From CAJMNU01 sp905214855 (GTDB lineage Bacteria > Bacillota > Clostridia > Lachnospirales > Lachnospiraceae), in assembly GCA_937890595.1 (NCBI GenBank), contig CALADM010000003.1, positions 1 to 64,000 of the forward strand: a stretch of DNA of 64,000 nucleotides. The letters run 5' to 3'. This document shows positions 54,152 through 62,021 of this stretch, in pieces; within the stretch, counting starts at the first letter, position 1, and the number at the start of each line of letters is the position of its first letter. The position numbers and the translations under genes were made by a program. The notes under the pieces were generated by a model that worked only from the letters and a program-made list of their open reading frames with translations, did not search any database and was not told the origin of the DNA.

Positions 54152-55042
54152 TTAGGTTGAAGGAATATCTGTACATTGTAAAGAATGTTGTAACAGATAT
54201 TCTGTAGGAGACAGACCAAATTCTTTCTTAAATGCTTTGTAAAAGCTAGTGTATTCAGAAAAACCATATAGACGGCATGCTTCTTTTGCGCTGCTCCCTG
54301 CGAGCAGCGCATTTTTTGATGCCTGAAGGCGTTTCTTTAAAATATACTGGTGGGCAGAGATTCCCATATTCTCTTTGAATATATGAGAAATATGGTATTT
54401 GCTTACAAAAAAGGATGAAGCAAGACGTTCCAGAGAAAGATCTTCATTCAGATGTCTGTTGATAAAATTACATATATTGAGATAAAGGGCTTTCTCAGAC
54501 ACTCCAGAGGATGGATGAAGCATTTGATAGATGGTTTGGTTTAAAAATAATAAAAGAGAGGCTGCCTGAAGGCGTGAAGAGGCAGCATTTCCAAAACCCT
54601 GACTTCTTGTACTTTCTAAAAGATCCAGAATACGAGACTGCATTTCTTGAAATGTGGCAGTATCTGTATGAAAGACAAATTGTTTGCTTTCGTTTGCCTG
54701 ATCGAAGGCATAAGAAAAAGCTGGATCTTCTTGACAGAGAGTTTGATAGAATTGAGGATTGATCCAAAGGACGAAACGGCGATAGCTTTGACGGGAGGAA
54801 TGAAAAATGGGATGGTGAGAAAGGGAGGGAGGAATGAGCAAAAGATCTCTTGGCTTTAAGGAATAAGAAGAACCATCGATCTGGTATGCTACATCTCCTT
54901 CCAGAAAAAAATAAATTTCATAATTGGTATGTGAGTGTGCGGATACAGAGGTCGGGTGATGATCGTCATAATAATATAATTCGAAATCATTAGAAAACAT
55001 AAATTGGCGTGAAGTAAAATGGGTTTGAAGTGATTTTTTCAT
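54152..55042 (-). CDS. AraC-family regulator with cupin sensor domain
   Basis: This 296-residue regulator has an N-terminal cupin-type sugar-sensing domain (SAHSHTNYEIYFFLEGDVAYQIDG near 34-58, LKPRDLLLIPPSLSHHP near 62-80) and a C-terminal AraC DNA-binding domain (LSLERLASSFFVSKYHISHIFKENMG, ACRLYGFSEYTSFYKAFKKEFGLSP). It is divergent from uxuA across 239 bases and is its likely activator, responding to a uronate. The pair is inserted between dnaJ and prmA, which are usually neighbours in Firmicutes. Confidence 0.9.
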   Translation of the reverse strand: MKKSLQTHFTSRQFMFSNDFELYYYDDHHPTSVSAHSHTNYEIYFFLEGDVAYQIDGSSYSLKPRDLLLIPPSLSHHPIFHSSRQSYRRFVLWINPQFYQTLCQEDPAFSYAFDQANESKQFVFHTDTATFQEMQSRILDLLESTRSQGFGNAASSRLQAASLLLFLNQTIYQMLHPSSGVSEKALYLNICNFINRHLNEDLSLERLASSFFVSKYHISHIFKENMGISAHQYILKKRLQASKNALLAGSSAKEACRLYGFSEYTSFYKAFKKEFGLSPTEYLLQHSLQCTDIPST

Positions 55043-55203
55043 GAGATCGCTCTCTCCTTTTGTTCAGTGGCAGATAAAGTTATTTTTGGAAATTTGGATA
55101 AGATATTGCATAACTGCTAAAATCACCATAAAAAAGTGCTGGTTTTTCAGAAGATTATACCAAAGAACCGCAACTTTTGCAATGTGTACCACAAACTTAT
55201 CCA

Positions 55204-55232
55204 TTGTATTTTTTTTGAAAAATTCGTATAAT
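55204..55232 (+). promoter_or_regulatory. Promoter of uxuA
   Basis: TTGTAT (55204-55209), 17 bases and TATAAT (55227-55232) lie 50 bases before uxuA. The weak -35 box and long T-run upstream fit activation by the divergent AraC regulator. Confidence 0.7.
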
Positions 55233-55281
55233 AAATACAGATGTAAAAACGAAGAAGGAAACAAAAAGGAGGACATAAAAT

Positions 55282-56331
55282 ATGAAATTATCATTCCGCT
55301 GGTACGGAGAGGATGACAAGGTAACTTTGGAGCAGATCCGTCAGATCCCAGGTATGAAGAGCATTGTAACCGCTGTGTATGATGTTCCGGTTGGTGAAGT
55401 TTGGAGTCGTGAGAGTATTGCAAGACTGAAAAAACTGACAGAGGATGCAGGACTTGCATTTGAGGTTATTGAGAGTATTCCGGTACATGAGGATATCAAA
55501 CTTGGAAAACCAACCCGTGATAAATATATTGAAAATTACTGCGAGAATATCCGCCGTGTGGCTGAGGCTGGTGTAAAGTGTATCTGTTATAACTTCATGC
55601 CAGTATTCGACTGGACAAGAACACAGTTAGATCATGTTTTGGATGATGGTTCTACTTCACTGGTATATTATCAAGAGCAGGTAGATCAGGTAAATCCTCT
55701 GGAGAGTGAGAGCGATCTGACACTTCCGGGATGGGATTCCAGCTATACAAGAGATGAACTGAAAAATGTTGTTGCACAGTATAATGCAATGAGTGAAGAT
55801 GATCTGTGGAATAATCTTCAGTATTTCTTGGAGAAGATCATTCCAGTTGCAGCAGAGTGCGATGTAAACATGGCGATTCATGAAGATGATCCATGCTGGA
55901 GTATTTTTGGTCTTCCAAGAATCATTACATGTGAGGAAAATCTGGATCGTTTCTTAAAATTAGTAGACGACAAGCATAATGGTATCACACTGTGTACAGG
56001 TTCTCTTGGATGTTCTGCAAAGAATGATGTGCCGAGACTGGCAGCAAAGTATGCAGCTATGGGAAGAATCCATTTTGCACACTTGAGAAATGTAGCAGTT
56101 CTGGATAATGGATTTGAGGAGAGAGCTCATCTTTCTTCCTGCGGATCTTTGGATATGTTTGAGATTGTAAAAGCACTGAGCCAGAATGGTTTTGATGGAT
56201 ATGTAAGACCAGATCATGGACGTATGATCTGGGGAGAAACTGGACGTGCAGGATATGGATTATATGACCGTGCATTGGGAGCAACTTATATCAATGGTTT
56301 GTTTGAAGCTGTAGAGAAAATGAGCAAATAA
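55282..56331 (+). CDS. uxuA: Mannonate dehydratase
   Basis: This 349-residue enzyme dehydrates D-mannonate to 2-keto-3-deoxygluconate in the glucuronate pathway. The TIM-barrel opening MKLSFRWYGEDD, CYNFMPVFDWTRT, MAIHEDDPCWSIFGLPRI and CTGSLG are family hallmarks. UxaC, UxuB, KdgK and KdgA are not in the window. The enzyme could handle glucuronate-derived mannonate; the unsaturated uronate made by GH88 would instead enter through 5-keto-4-deoxyuronate. AAGGAGGACATAAAAT precedes the ATG. A terminator follows. Confidence 0.94.
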   Translation: MKLSFRWYGEDDKVTLEQIRQIPGMKSIVTAVYDVPVGEVWSRESIARLKKLTEDAGLAFEVIESIPVHEDIKLGKPTRDKYIENYCENIRRVAEAGVKCICYNFMPVFDWTRTQLDHVLDDGSTSLVYYQEQVDQVNPLESESDLTLPGWDSSYTRDELKNVVAQYNAMSEDDLWNNLQYFLEKIIPVAAECDVNMAIHEDDPCWSIFGLPRIITCEENLDRFLKLVDDKHNGITLCTGSLGCSAKNDVPRLAAKYAAMGRIHFAHLRNVAVLDNGFEERAHLSSCGSLDMFEIVKALSQNGFDGYVRPDHGRMIWGETGRAGYGLYDRALGATYINGLFEAVEKMSK

Positions 56332-56403
56332 GATTGGATAAAAAGTGTTTTGGGAAGTTTACATTGTGATTTCTTGAAACACGATCATACGAGATATCAT
56401 AAT

Positions 56404-56440
56404 AGAGCAGATTATACTGAAAATGTATGGTCTGCTCTTT
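56404..56440 (+). terminator. Terminator of uxuA
   Basis: AGAGCAGA (56404-56411) pairs with TCTGCTCT (56431-56438), with extra A-T pairs inside, followed by TT-G-T. The U-run is short but the stem is solid. Confidence 0.65.
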
Positions 56441-56471
56441 GTATTGGGATTTTGATATTGTTATTTCATAT

Positions 56472-56501
56472 TTGCATCATAGAATTAAAATATGTTATGA
56501 T
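56472..56501 (+). promoter_or_regulatory. Candidate promoter upstream of prmA
   Basis: TTGCAT (56472-56477), 18 bases and TATGAT (56496-56501) would give a leader of nearly 200 bases for prmA. The leader contains the inverted repeat at 56577-56605. The 370-base gap between uxuA and prmA holds no credible coding sequence. Confidence 0.45.
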
Positions 56502-56576
56502 ATCTTTTAGAATATGGATGATATTGCATGTGTTACTTATGAAAGAAAGGCTTATAAAGTAGCAGGGAGTTCATCA

Positions 56577-56605
56577 TTGGGATAAGATTCTGGACAGTAT
56601 CCCAA
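56577..56605. repeat. Inverted repeat TTGGGATA-N13-TATCCCAA in the prmA leader
   Basis: The 8-base arms (56577-56584 and 56598-56605) are perfectly inverted. A-rich rather than T-rich sequence follows, so it is not a plus-strand terminator. It may be an operator or a leader RNA structure. I do not recognise the binding protein. Confidence 0.5.
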
Positions 56606-56702
56606 AAACATGTTATAAATAAAGCTAAAGGTTTTTTGGATGAAAACAGATGTTGTGCTATATAAAAAATAGTATACATAAAAGACAGAAAGGATTTTAG
56701 AT

Positions 56703-57659
56703 ATGAAGTGGAAAAAATTTACACTGTCCACAACAACAGAGGCAGTAGATCTGATCAGTGAACTTTGCAGTGAGATCGGAATTGAGGGAATTGAGATCGA
56801 GGATCATATCCCGTTGACAGAAAAAGAGACAAAAGGAATGTTTATTGATATCCTTCCAGATTTGGGACCGGATGATGGAAAGGCAAAAGTCAGCTTTTAT
56901 CTGGAAGAGGATGCAGATGTGCAGAAGATCCTGAATGATCTGCAGGATGGATTACAGGAGCTGCGTCGTTTTACAGATCTTGGAAGCTGTGAGCTGGAGG
57001 CATCAGAGACAGAAGATAAAGACTGGATCAATAACTGGAAGCAGTATTTTAAGCCATTTACAGTAGATGATATTTTGATAAAACCAACTTGGGAGACGAT
57101 TCCTGAGGAACATAAGGAAAAACTGTTGATCCAGATCGATCCGGGAACTGCATTTGGTACAGGAATGCATGAGACAACACAGCTTTGTATCCGAGAATTA
57201 AAAAAATATGTAGCACCAGGAGTAAAGATACTGGATGTCGGAACAGGAAGTGGAATTTTAGGTATTACAGCATTAAAGATGGGAGCAGGATATGTTATGG
57301 GAACGGATTTGGATGAAAATGCGATCACAGCAGTTGGTGAGAACATGGATTCCAATGAAATTGATGCTTCTTCTTTTGAAGTGATTCAGGGAAATATCAT
57401 TGATGACAAAGAGGTACAGGATAGGGTAGGATATGAAGAATATGATATTGTAGTTGCTAATATCCTTGCTCCAGTTATTATGATGCTCCAAAAAGAGGTT
57501 GCTGTGCATTTGAAGAAAGGCGGCATGTTTATTACATCTGGTATCATTAACCTGAAAGAAAAGGATGTATTAGATGCTTTTGCTTTAAATGATGCATTTG
57601 AGATCGTAGAAGTGAACCATCAAGGCGAATGGGTCAATGTTACAGCAAGAAAGCGTTAG
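56703..57659 (+). CDS. prmA: Ribosomal protein L11 methyltransferase
   Basis: This 318-residue enzyme methylates ribosomal protein L11 using S-adenosylmethionine. The N-terminal substrate-recognition domain is followed by IDPGTAFGTGMHETT and the SAM motif LDVGTGSGILGITALKMGA near 178-196, then VANILAPVI. prmA-rsmE follows the dnaK operon in many Firmicutes; here AraC-uxuA intervenes. rsmE starts 15 bases after the stop. Confidence 0.95.
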   Translation: MKWKKFTLSTTTEAVDLISELCSEIGIEGIEIEDHIPLTEKETKGMFIDILPDLGPDDGKAKVSFYLEEDADVQKILNDLQDGLQELRRFTDLGSCELEASETEDKDWINNWKQYFKPFTVDDILIKPTWETIPEEHKEKLLIQIDPGTAFGTGMHETTQLCIRELKKYVAPGVKILDVGTGSGILGITALKMGAGYVMGTDLDENAITAVGENMDSNEIDASSFEVIQGNIIDDKEVQDRVGYEEYDIVVANILAPVIMMLQKEVAVHLKKGGMFITSGIINLKEKDVLDAFALNDAFEIVEVNHQGEWVNVTARKR

Positions 57660-57674
57660 AAGAGAGGAAATTTT

Positions 57675-58433
57675 ATGTACCGTTTTTTTGTACAGCCTGA
57701 ACAGATCCATGGAAAAACCGTAAAGATCCAAGGCAGTGAAGTCAATCATATCAAAAATGTCCTCCGTATGAAATCGGGAGAGCAGATCCGCATCAGTGAT
57801 GGAAAGAGTATGGACTATTTATGTGAGATTGAAACCTTAGAAGAGGATGCCGTATATGCTGCTATTGTGGAAGAGGGGGAGGGCGATACAGAGCTTCCAG
57901 TCAAGATCATATTGTATCAAGGACTTCCAAAGGGAGAAAAATTAGAATGGATCATTCAGAAATCTGTGGAACTGGGAGTATATAAAATCCATCCTGTTGC
58001 CATGAAATTTTCTGTTGCGAAGGTAGAACCCAAGAAAGAAGAATCCAAAAAGAAGAGATGGAATGCGATCGCAAAAAGTGCAGCAGAGCAGTCAAAACGT
58101 CTGATCGTACCAGAGGTTGGAGAGGTTCTTTCTTATAAAGAATGCTTAAAAGAATGGGAGAACTTAGATCTGGTTCTAGTTCCATATGAGTCAGCGAAAG
58201 GAATGGAAACCATTCAAAAGACGTTAGAAACTGTAAAAAATGGAATGAAGATTGGAATTTTGATTGGACCTGAAGGTGGGATCTCTGAGCAGGAAATTGA
58301 GGAGGCAAAGGCATCTGGAGCTAAAATTGTCAGCCTTGGGAAAAGGATTTTGCGCACAGAGACAGCGGCTCTTGCTATGTTGTCGATTTTGATGTATCAT
58401 ATTGAGATTGAGACAGAGAAAACAAATGGGTGA
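57675..58433 (+). CDS. rsmE: 16S rRNA (uracil1498-N3)-methyltransferase RsmE
   Basis: This 252-residue SPOUT methyltransferase modifies U1498 of 16S rRNA. It has an N-terminal PUA-like domain (residues 1-70, FVQPEQIHGKTVKIQGSEVN) and the trefoil-knot SAM site IGPEGGISEQE with LGKRILRTETAAL. Cotranscribed with prmA. The flavoprotein gene starts 86 bases after its stop. Confidence 0.94.
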   Translation: MYRFFVQPEQIHGKTVKIQGSEVNHIKNVLRMKSGEQIRISDGKSMDYLCEIETLEEDAVYAAIVEEGEGDTELPVKIILYQGLPKGEKLEWIIQKSVELGVYKIHPVAMKFSVAKVEPKKEESKKKRWNAIAKSAAEQSKRLIVPEVGEVLSYKECLKEWENLDLVLVPYESAKGMETIQKTLETVKNGMKIGILIGPEGGISEQEIEEAKASGAKIVSLGKRILRTETAALAMLSILMYHIEIETEKTNG

Positions 58434-58518
58434 AAAAGAGGAAAGAGTGATTGAAGTCTGACAAGCATAATGGAAGAATGCAGAGGTGTATTTGGAGAGA
58501 GAAAGGAGAGGAGAAAAA

Positions 58519-59100
58519 ATGAAAACTTTGATCTGGAATGGGTCTCCTAGAAAGAATGGAAACAGTCAGGATGTCATTGACGAAATCTGTCATAATCTTG
58601 AGGGAGAATATCGGATTGTTGATGCGTATAGAAGTAAGATCGCTCCTTGTGTGGATTGTAGATATTGTTGGACACATAAAGGTTGCTGTGTACAGGATGA
58701 GATGCAGGAGATTTACCGTTTCTTAGAAGAGTGTGATAATATTTTGATTGTTTCTCCTCTCTATTTTATGCAGTTGACCGGACCGCTTCTATCTGTATTT
58801 AGTCGTCTTCAAGCATATTTCTCTATGAGGATTTTCCAGAAACAACAGCCATTTTCTAAAAAGAAAAAAGGTGCAGTGTTGTTTGTGGCAGGAAGTGTGC
58901 GTGACAGTTTTGATAGTGCATATAAAACAGCCTGTATTTGTCTAAAAGAGATGGGAGCAGAAGAAATCCTTTTGCCTGTGGGATTTCATGGAACGGATGA
59001 GACACCAGTAAGGAAACAGGAAGATTTTTTGAAAGAGATAGACAAAATTCTTTGTTTCTTTCAGGGAGCAAGTGGAGAAAGGAAAAAGAGTGACGTATGA
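58519..59100 (+). CDS. Iron-sulfur flavoprotein, NADPH-dependent FMN reductase family
   Basis: This roughly 193-residue protein has a flavodoxin-like fold with the FMN phosphate loop NGSPRKNGNSQD near the N-terminus. Cys44, Cys47, Cys50 and Cys56 form CX2CX2CX5C, the compact cluster motif of archaeal and clostridial iron-sulfur flavoproteins (Isf), which reduce oxygen or quinone-type acceptors. Its last four bases overlap the start of the cysteine desulfurase gene (ATGA), suggesting a shared role in sulfur or cluster chemistry. ATG 58519 is preceded by GGAGAGGAG; an earlier start at 58486 lacks a site. Confidence 0.85.
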   Translation: MKTLIWNGSPRKNGNSQDVIDEICHNLEGEYRIVDAYRSKIAPCVDCRYCWTHKGCCVQDEMQEIYRFLEECDNILIVSPLYFMQLTGPLLSVFSRLQAYFSMRIFQKQQPFSKKKKGAVLFVAGSVRDSFDSAYKTACICLKEMGAEEILLPVGFHGTDETPVRKQEDFLKEIDKILCFFQGASGERKKSDV

Positions 59101-60254
59101 CAGAAATTTATTTTGATAATTCTGCAACAACACAGGTTCTGGACAGTGTTTGTGACATGGTAGTCAGGGCAATGAAAACAGATTATGGCAATCCATCTTC
59201 AAAACACCAAAAGGGAGTGGATGCAGAAAATTTGCTGAAAGAGGCACGGATAGAAATTGCCAAGACATTGAAAGTACAGGAAAAAGAGATTTTGTTCACC
59301 TCTGGGGGGACAGAATCCAACAATATGGCATTGTTTGGGGCTGCATTTGCTAATAAAAGAGCAGGAAATCACATTATTACCACTGCGATAGAACATGCAG
59401 CAGTATATCAGCCGCTTCAAGTGTTAGAGCAGGCTGGATTTCGTGTTACCTATCTTCCTGTGGATCACAATGGAAGGATTTCTTTAGAAGATCTGGATGC
59501 TGCGATCTGCGATGATACAATCCTAGTGTCTGTTATGTATGTCAATAATGAGATTGGTGCAGTAGAGCCGATCGAAGAGATTGGTGAACATATCAAAAGA
59601 AGAAATTCTAATATCTTGTTCCATGTAGATGCAATTCAGGCATATGGCAAATATCAGATCCGTCCCAAAAGGATGAAAATAGATCTGATGTCTGTCAGTG
59701 GTCATAAAATCCATGGACCAAAAGGGATTGGATTTTTGTATATGAGAGAGGGAATCAAGGTAAAACCTCTGGTGTACGGCGGCGGTCAACAGAAAGGAAT
59801 GCGTTCTGGGACAGACAATGTAGCGGGAGCTGTCGGACTTGGTGAGGCAGCAAAAGAGGCATATACGGATTTTGAAAAGGAAATAGAGCATTTATACTGC
59901 TTAAAAGACAGGATGACAGCCGGACTACTTGCTATGGATGGGGTATGTGTCCATGGGCTTACAGACAGAACCAGTGCTCCACACATTGTCAGTGCGGGAT
60001 TTAAAGGTGTCCGGAGCGAAGTTCTTCTTCATGCACTGGAAGATAGAGGAATCTATGTATCATCTGGATCAGCCTGTTCTTCAAACCATCCGGGGGTCAG
60101 TGGCGCTTTAAAAGGAATTGGCGTACATCCAGACTATCTGGATTCTACGATACGATTTAGTTTCAGCAGGTTCAATACAGAGGAAGAAGTGGATGAGTGC
60201 CTGAAAGCATTGCAGGAATTACTTCCATTTTTGAGAAGATATCAGAGAGGATAA
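59097..60254 (+). CDS. nifS: Cysteine desulfurase (NifS/IscS type)
   Basis: This 385-residue PLP enzyme takes sulfur from cysteine as an enzyme persulfide. The PLP lysine is Lys204 in SVSGHKIHGPKG and the persulfide cysteine is Cys327 in SSGSACSSNH. TSGGTESNN and HVDAIQ are conserved PLP contacts. It sits 9 bases before thiI, as in Bacillus where a dedicated desulfurase (NifZ) feeds ThiI, so it probably supplies sulfur for 4-thiouridine in tRNA. It overlaps the flavoprotein gene by four bases. Confidence 0.94.
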   Translation: MTEIYFDNSATTQVLDSVCDMVVRAMKTDYGNPSSKHQKGVDAENLLKEARIEIAKTLKVQEKEILFTSGGTESNNMALFGAAFANKRAGNHIITTAIEHAAVYQPLQVLEQAGFRVTYLPVDHNGRISLEDLDAAICDDTILVSVMYVNNEIGAVEPIEEIGEHIKRRNSNILFHVDAIQAYGKYQIRPKRMKIDLMSVSGHKIHGPKGIGFLYMREGIKVKPLVYGGGQQKGMRSGTDNVAGAVGLGEAAKEAYTDFEKEIEHLYCLKDRMTAGLLAMDGVCVHGLTDRTSAPHIVSAGFKGVRSEVLLHALEDRGIYVSSGSACSSNHPGVSGALKGIGVHPDYLDSTIRFSFSRFNTEEEVDECLKALQELLPFLRRYQRG

Positions 60255-60263
60255 TAAGAAAAT

Positions 60264-61451
60264 ATGAATATGTTTCAGTCATTTTTAATTAAATATGCCG
60301 AGATAGGAACAAAAGGCAAAAATAGATATATGTTCGAAGATGCCTTAGTACGCCAGATCCGTACCGTATTAAAACGGGTTGATGGAGAATTTAAGGTGAC
60401 AAAAGAATCCGGGCGTATCTATGTGATAGCAGAAGGAGAATTTGAGTATGATGAGGCTGTGGAGGCACTTCAGACGGTATTTGGTATCGTAGAGATCTGC
60501 CCTATGATGCAGGTGGATGATAACGGATATGAAGATTTAAAACAACAGGTCCTTCACTATATGGATATCGTATATCCTGACAAACACCTTACCTTTAAGG
60601 TTGTGGCACGCCGTGGAAATAAGAATTATCCGGTTCATTCTGAACAGATGAACAGAGATTTAGGGGAAGCGATCCTCATGGCATTTCCAGATACAAAGGT
60701 GAATGTCCATACACCAGATGTAATGCTGCACGTAGAGGTTAGAAACCGTGTCAATATTTATTCCCTGCGAATTCCGGGACCGGGTGGTATGCCGCTTGGA
60801 ACAAATGGAAAAGCAATGCTTTTGCTTTCCGGAGGAATTGACAGTCCGGTTGCCGGATGGATGGTGGCAAAGAGAGGTGTGGTTTTGGAAGCTACTTATT
60901 TCCATGCACCGCCATATACCAGTGAACGTGCAAAACAGAAGGTGATTGATCTGGCAAAATTGGTGGCAAGGTATTCAGGGGCTATCCGCCTGAATATTGT
61001 AAACTTTACAGATTGTCAGCTTTATATCTATGATCAGTGTCCACATGAGGAGTTGACAATCATTATGCGCCGTTATATGATGCGGATTGCAGAAAAATTG
61101 GCATATGACAGAGACTGTATGGCTTTGATCACAGGAGAGAGCATTGGTCAGGTTGCATCCCAGACAGTACAATCTTTGGTATGTACAAATGAAGTGTGTA
61201 CTATGCCGGTATTTCGTCCACTCATCGGTTTTGATAAGCAGGACATTGTCGATATTGCAGAAAAGATCAAGACATATGAGACATCTGTACTTCCATTTGA
61301 AGACTGCTGTACTATTTTTGTGGCAAAACACCCTGTAACAAAGCCAAATTTAAAAGTAATCCGTAAGTCAGAGACAAAATTAGGGGATAAAATGGAAGAG
61401 TTGGTACAGACTGCCATTGATACAGTGGAAGTGGTATGGTGTGCACCGTAA
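60264..61451 (+). CDS. thiI: tRNA 4-thiouridine synthase ThiI (without rhodanese domain)
   Basis: This 395-residue enzyme adenylates U8 of tRNA and transfers sulfur to make 4-thiouridine. It has an N-terminal ferredoxin-like plus THUMP region (to about 165) and a PP-loop ATPase with SGGIDS at 189-194. The C-terminal rhodanese domain found in E. coli ThiI is absent, as in other Gram-positives. The short form therefore depends on the adjacent desulfurase. The gene ends without a good plus-strand terminator. Confidence 0.95.
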   Translation: MNMFQSFLIKYAEIGTKGKNRYMFEDALVRQIRTVLKRVDGEFKVTKESGRIYVIAEGEFEYDEAVEALQTVFGIVEICPMMQVDDNGYEDLKQQVLHYMDIVYPDKHLTFKVVARRGNKNYPVHSEQMNRDLGEAILMAFPDTKVNVHTPDVMLHVEVRNRVNIYSLRIPGPGGMPLGTNGKAMLLLSGGIDSPVAGWMVAKRGVVLEATYFHAPPYTSERAKQKVIDLAKLVARYSGAIRLNIVNFTDCQLYIYDQCPHEELTIIMRRYMMRIAEKLAYDRDCMALITGESIGQVASQTVQSLVCTNEVCTMPVFRPLIGFDKQDIVDIAEKIKTYETSVLPFEDCCTIFVAKHPVTKPNLKVIRKSETKLGDKMEELVQTAIDTVEVVWCAP

Positions 61452-61544
61452 TGCTGTATTCTTTTAAGATATAAGGGCGAAAAGAAACAATATGTTCTAA
61501 GTGAGAAGTTTTGATCTGAGCAGATAGCTCTATTAAGAAAATAA

Positions 61545-61580
61545 TAGAAAAAGAAGATTCCTGTTATACAGGAATCTTCT
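61545..61580 (-). terminator. Terminator of the HPr-like gene
   Basis: AGAAGATTCCTGT (61552-61564) is perfectly inverted at 61568-61580 around a TAT loop. On the minus strand the stem is followed by TTTTTC, so it ends the HPr-like transcript. It may also stop thiI weakly. Confidence 0.8.
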
Positions 61581-61630
61581 GGATATATACCAAAAACGTC
61601 ATATATGTTTTTGTAAACTATCTAAAGTCA

Positions 61631-61864
61631 TTATTTGATAATGTATGGGGATAAAACAGAAAGGATCTCATCTACATTGGACTCAGAATGAATGTTTAAT
61701 TCAATCGGTTTAGATAAATCCAAGCTGAAGATTCCCATAATGGATTTTGCATCAATGACATATCTGCCAGAAACCAAATCAAAATCACTATCAAATTTTG
61801 TCAGATCATTTACAAAAGATTTTACCTTATCAATAGAATTAAGAGAAATACTAACTGTTTTCAT
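61631..61864 (-). CDS. HPr-like protein lacking the phosphorylatable histidine
   Basis: This 77-residue protein aligns over its length with HPr of the phosphotransferase system. KFDSDFDL and AKSIMGIFSLDL match HPr, and Ser41 corresponds to regulatory Ser46. The active-site region that should read GIHARPA is LNSIDKV, with serine in place of His15, so it cannot carry phosphate for sugar transport. It resembles Crh of Bacillus, which also lacks His15 and acts only as a CcpA partner. It has its own promoter and palindromic operator. AGGAGG precedes the ATG on the minus strand. A regulatory role is inference. Confidence 0.85.
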   Translation of the reverse strand: MKTVSISLNSIDKVKSFVNDLTKFDSDFDLVSGRYVIDAKSIMGIFSLDLSKPIELNIHSESNVDEILSVLSPYIIK

Positions 61865-61899
61865 GAAAAAAACCTCCTTGATGTTTTACGGATAATGGT

Positions 61900-61924
61900 A
61901 TTGCATGATATTGTTACATGCAAT
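61900..61924. promoter_or_regulatory. Operator ATTGCATG-N9-CATGCAAT of the HPr-like gene
   Basis: A perfect inverted repeat (arms 61900-61907 and 61917-61924) lies just downstream of the minus-strand promoter. A third copy of the half-site ATTGCATG occurs at 61971-61978, upstream of the -35 box. The arrangement suggests a repressor that can bridge two sites. The protein is unknown. Confidence 0.7.
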
Positions 61925-61934
61925 TTATGCTTTC

Positions 61935-61963
61935 ATTATTACCAAGAAAAGGAGAAAAGTCAA
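61935..61963 (-). promoter_or_regulatory. Promoter of the HPr-like gene
   Basis: On the minus strand TTGACT (61963-61958), 17 bases and AATAAT (61940-61935) form a good promoter. The start point falls just before the operator at 61900-61924. Confidence 0.75.
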
Positions 61964-62021
61964 TAGTGATATTGCATGAAAATCAATTTTAAACTGCAAA
62001 TTAGAATGAGGAGACAGGAGA

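Noticed and set aside
54511..54762. Plus-strand open frame inside the AraC gene
   Set aside because: Antisense to a well-defined AraC domain protein and without a promoter or ribosome site.
56350..56562. 70-codon open frame after uxuA
   Set aside because: It contains the uxuA terminator and a promoter-like element, has no ribosome site, and resembles no protein.
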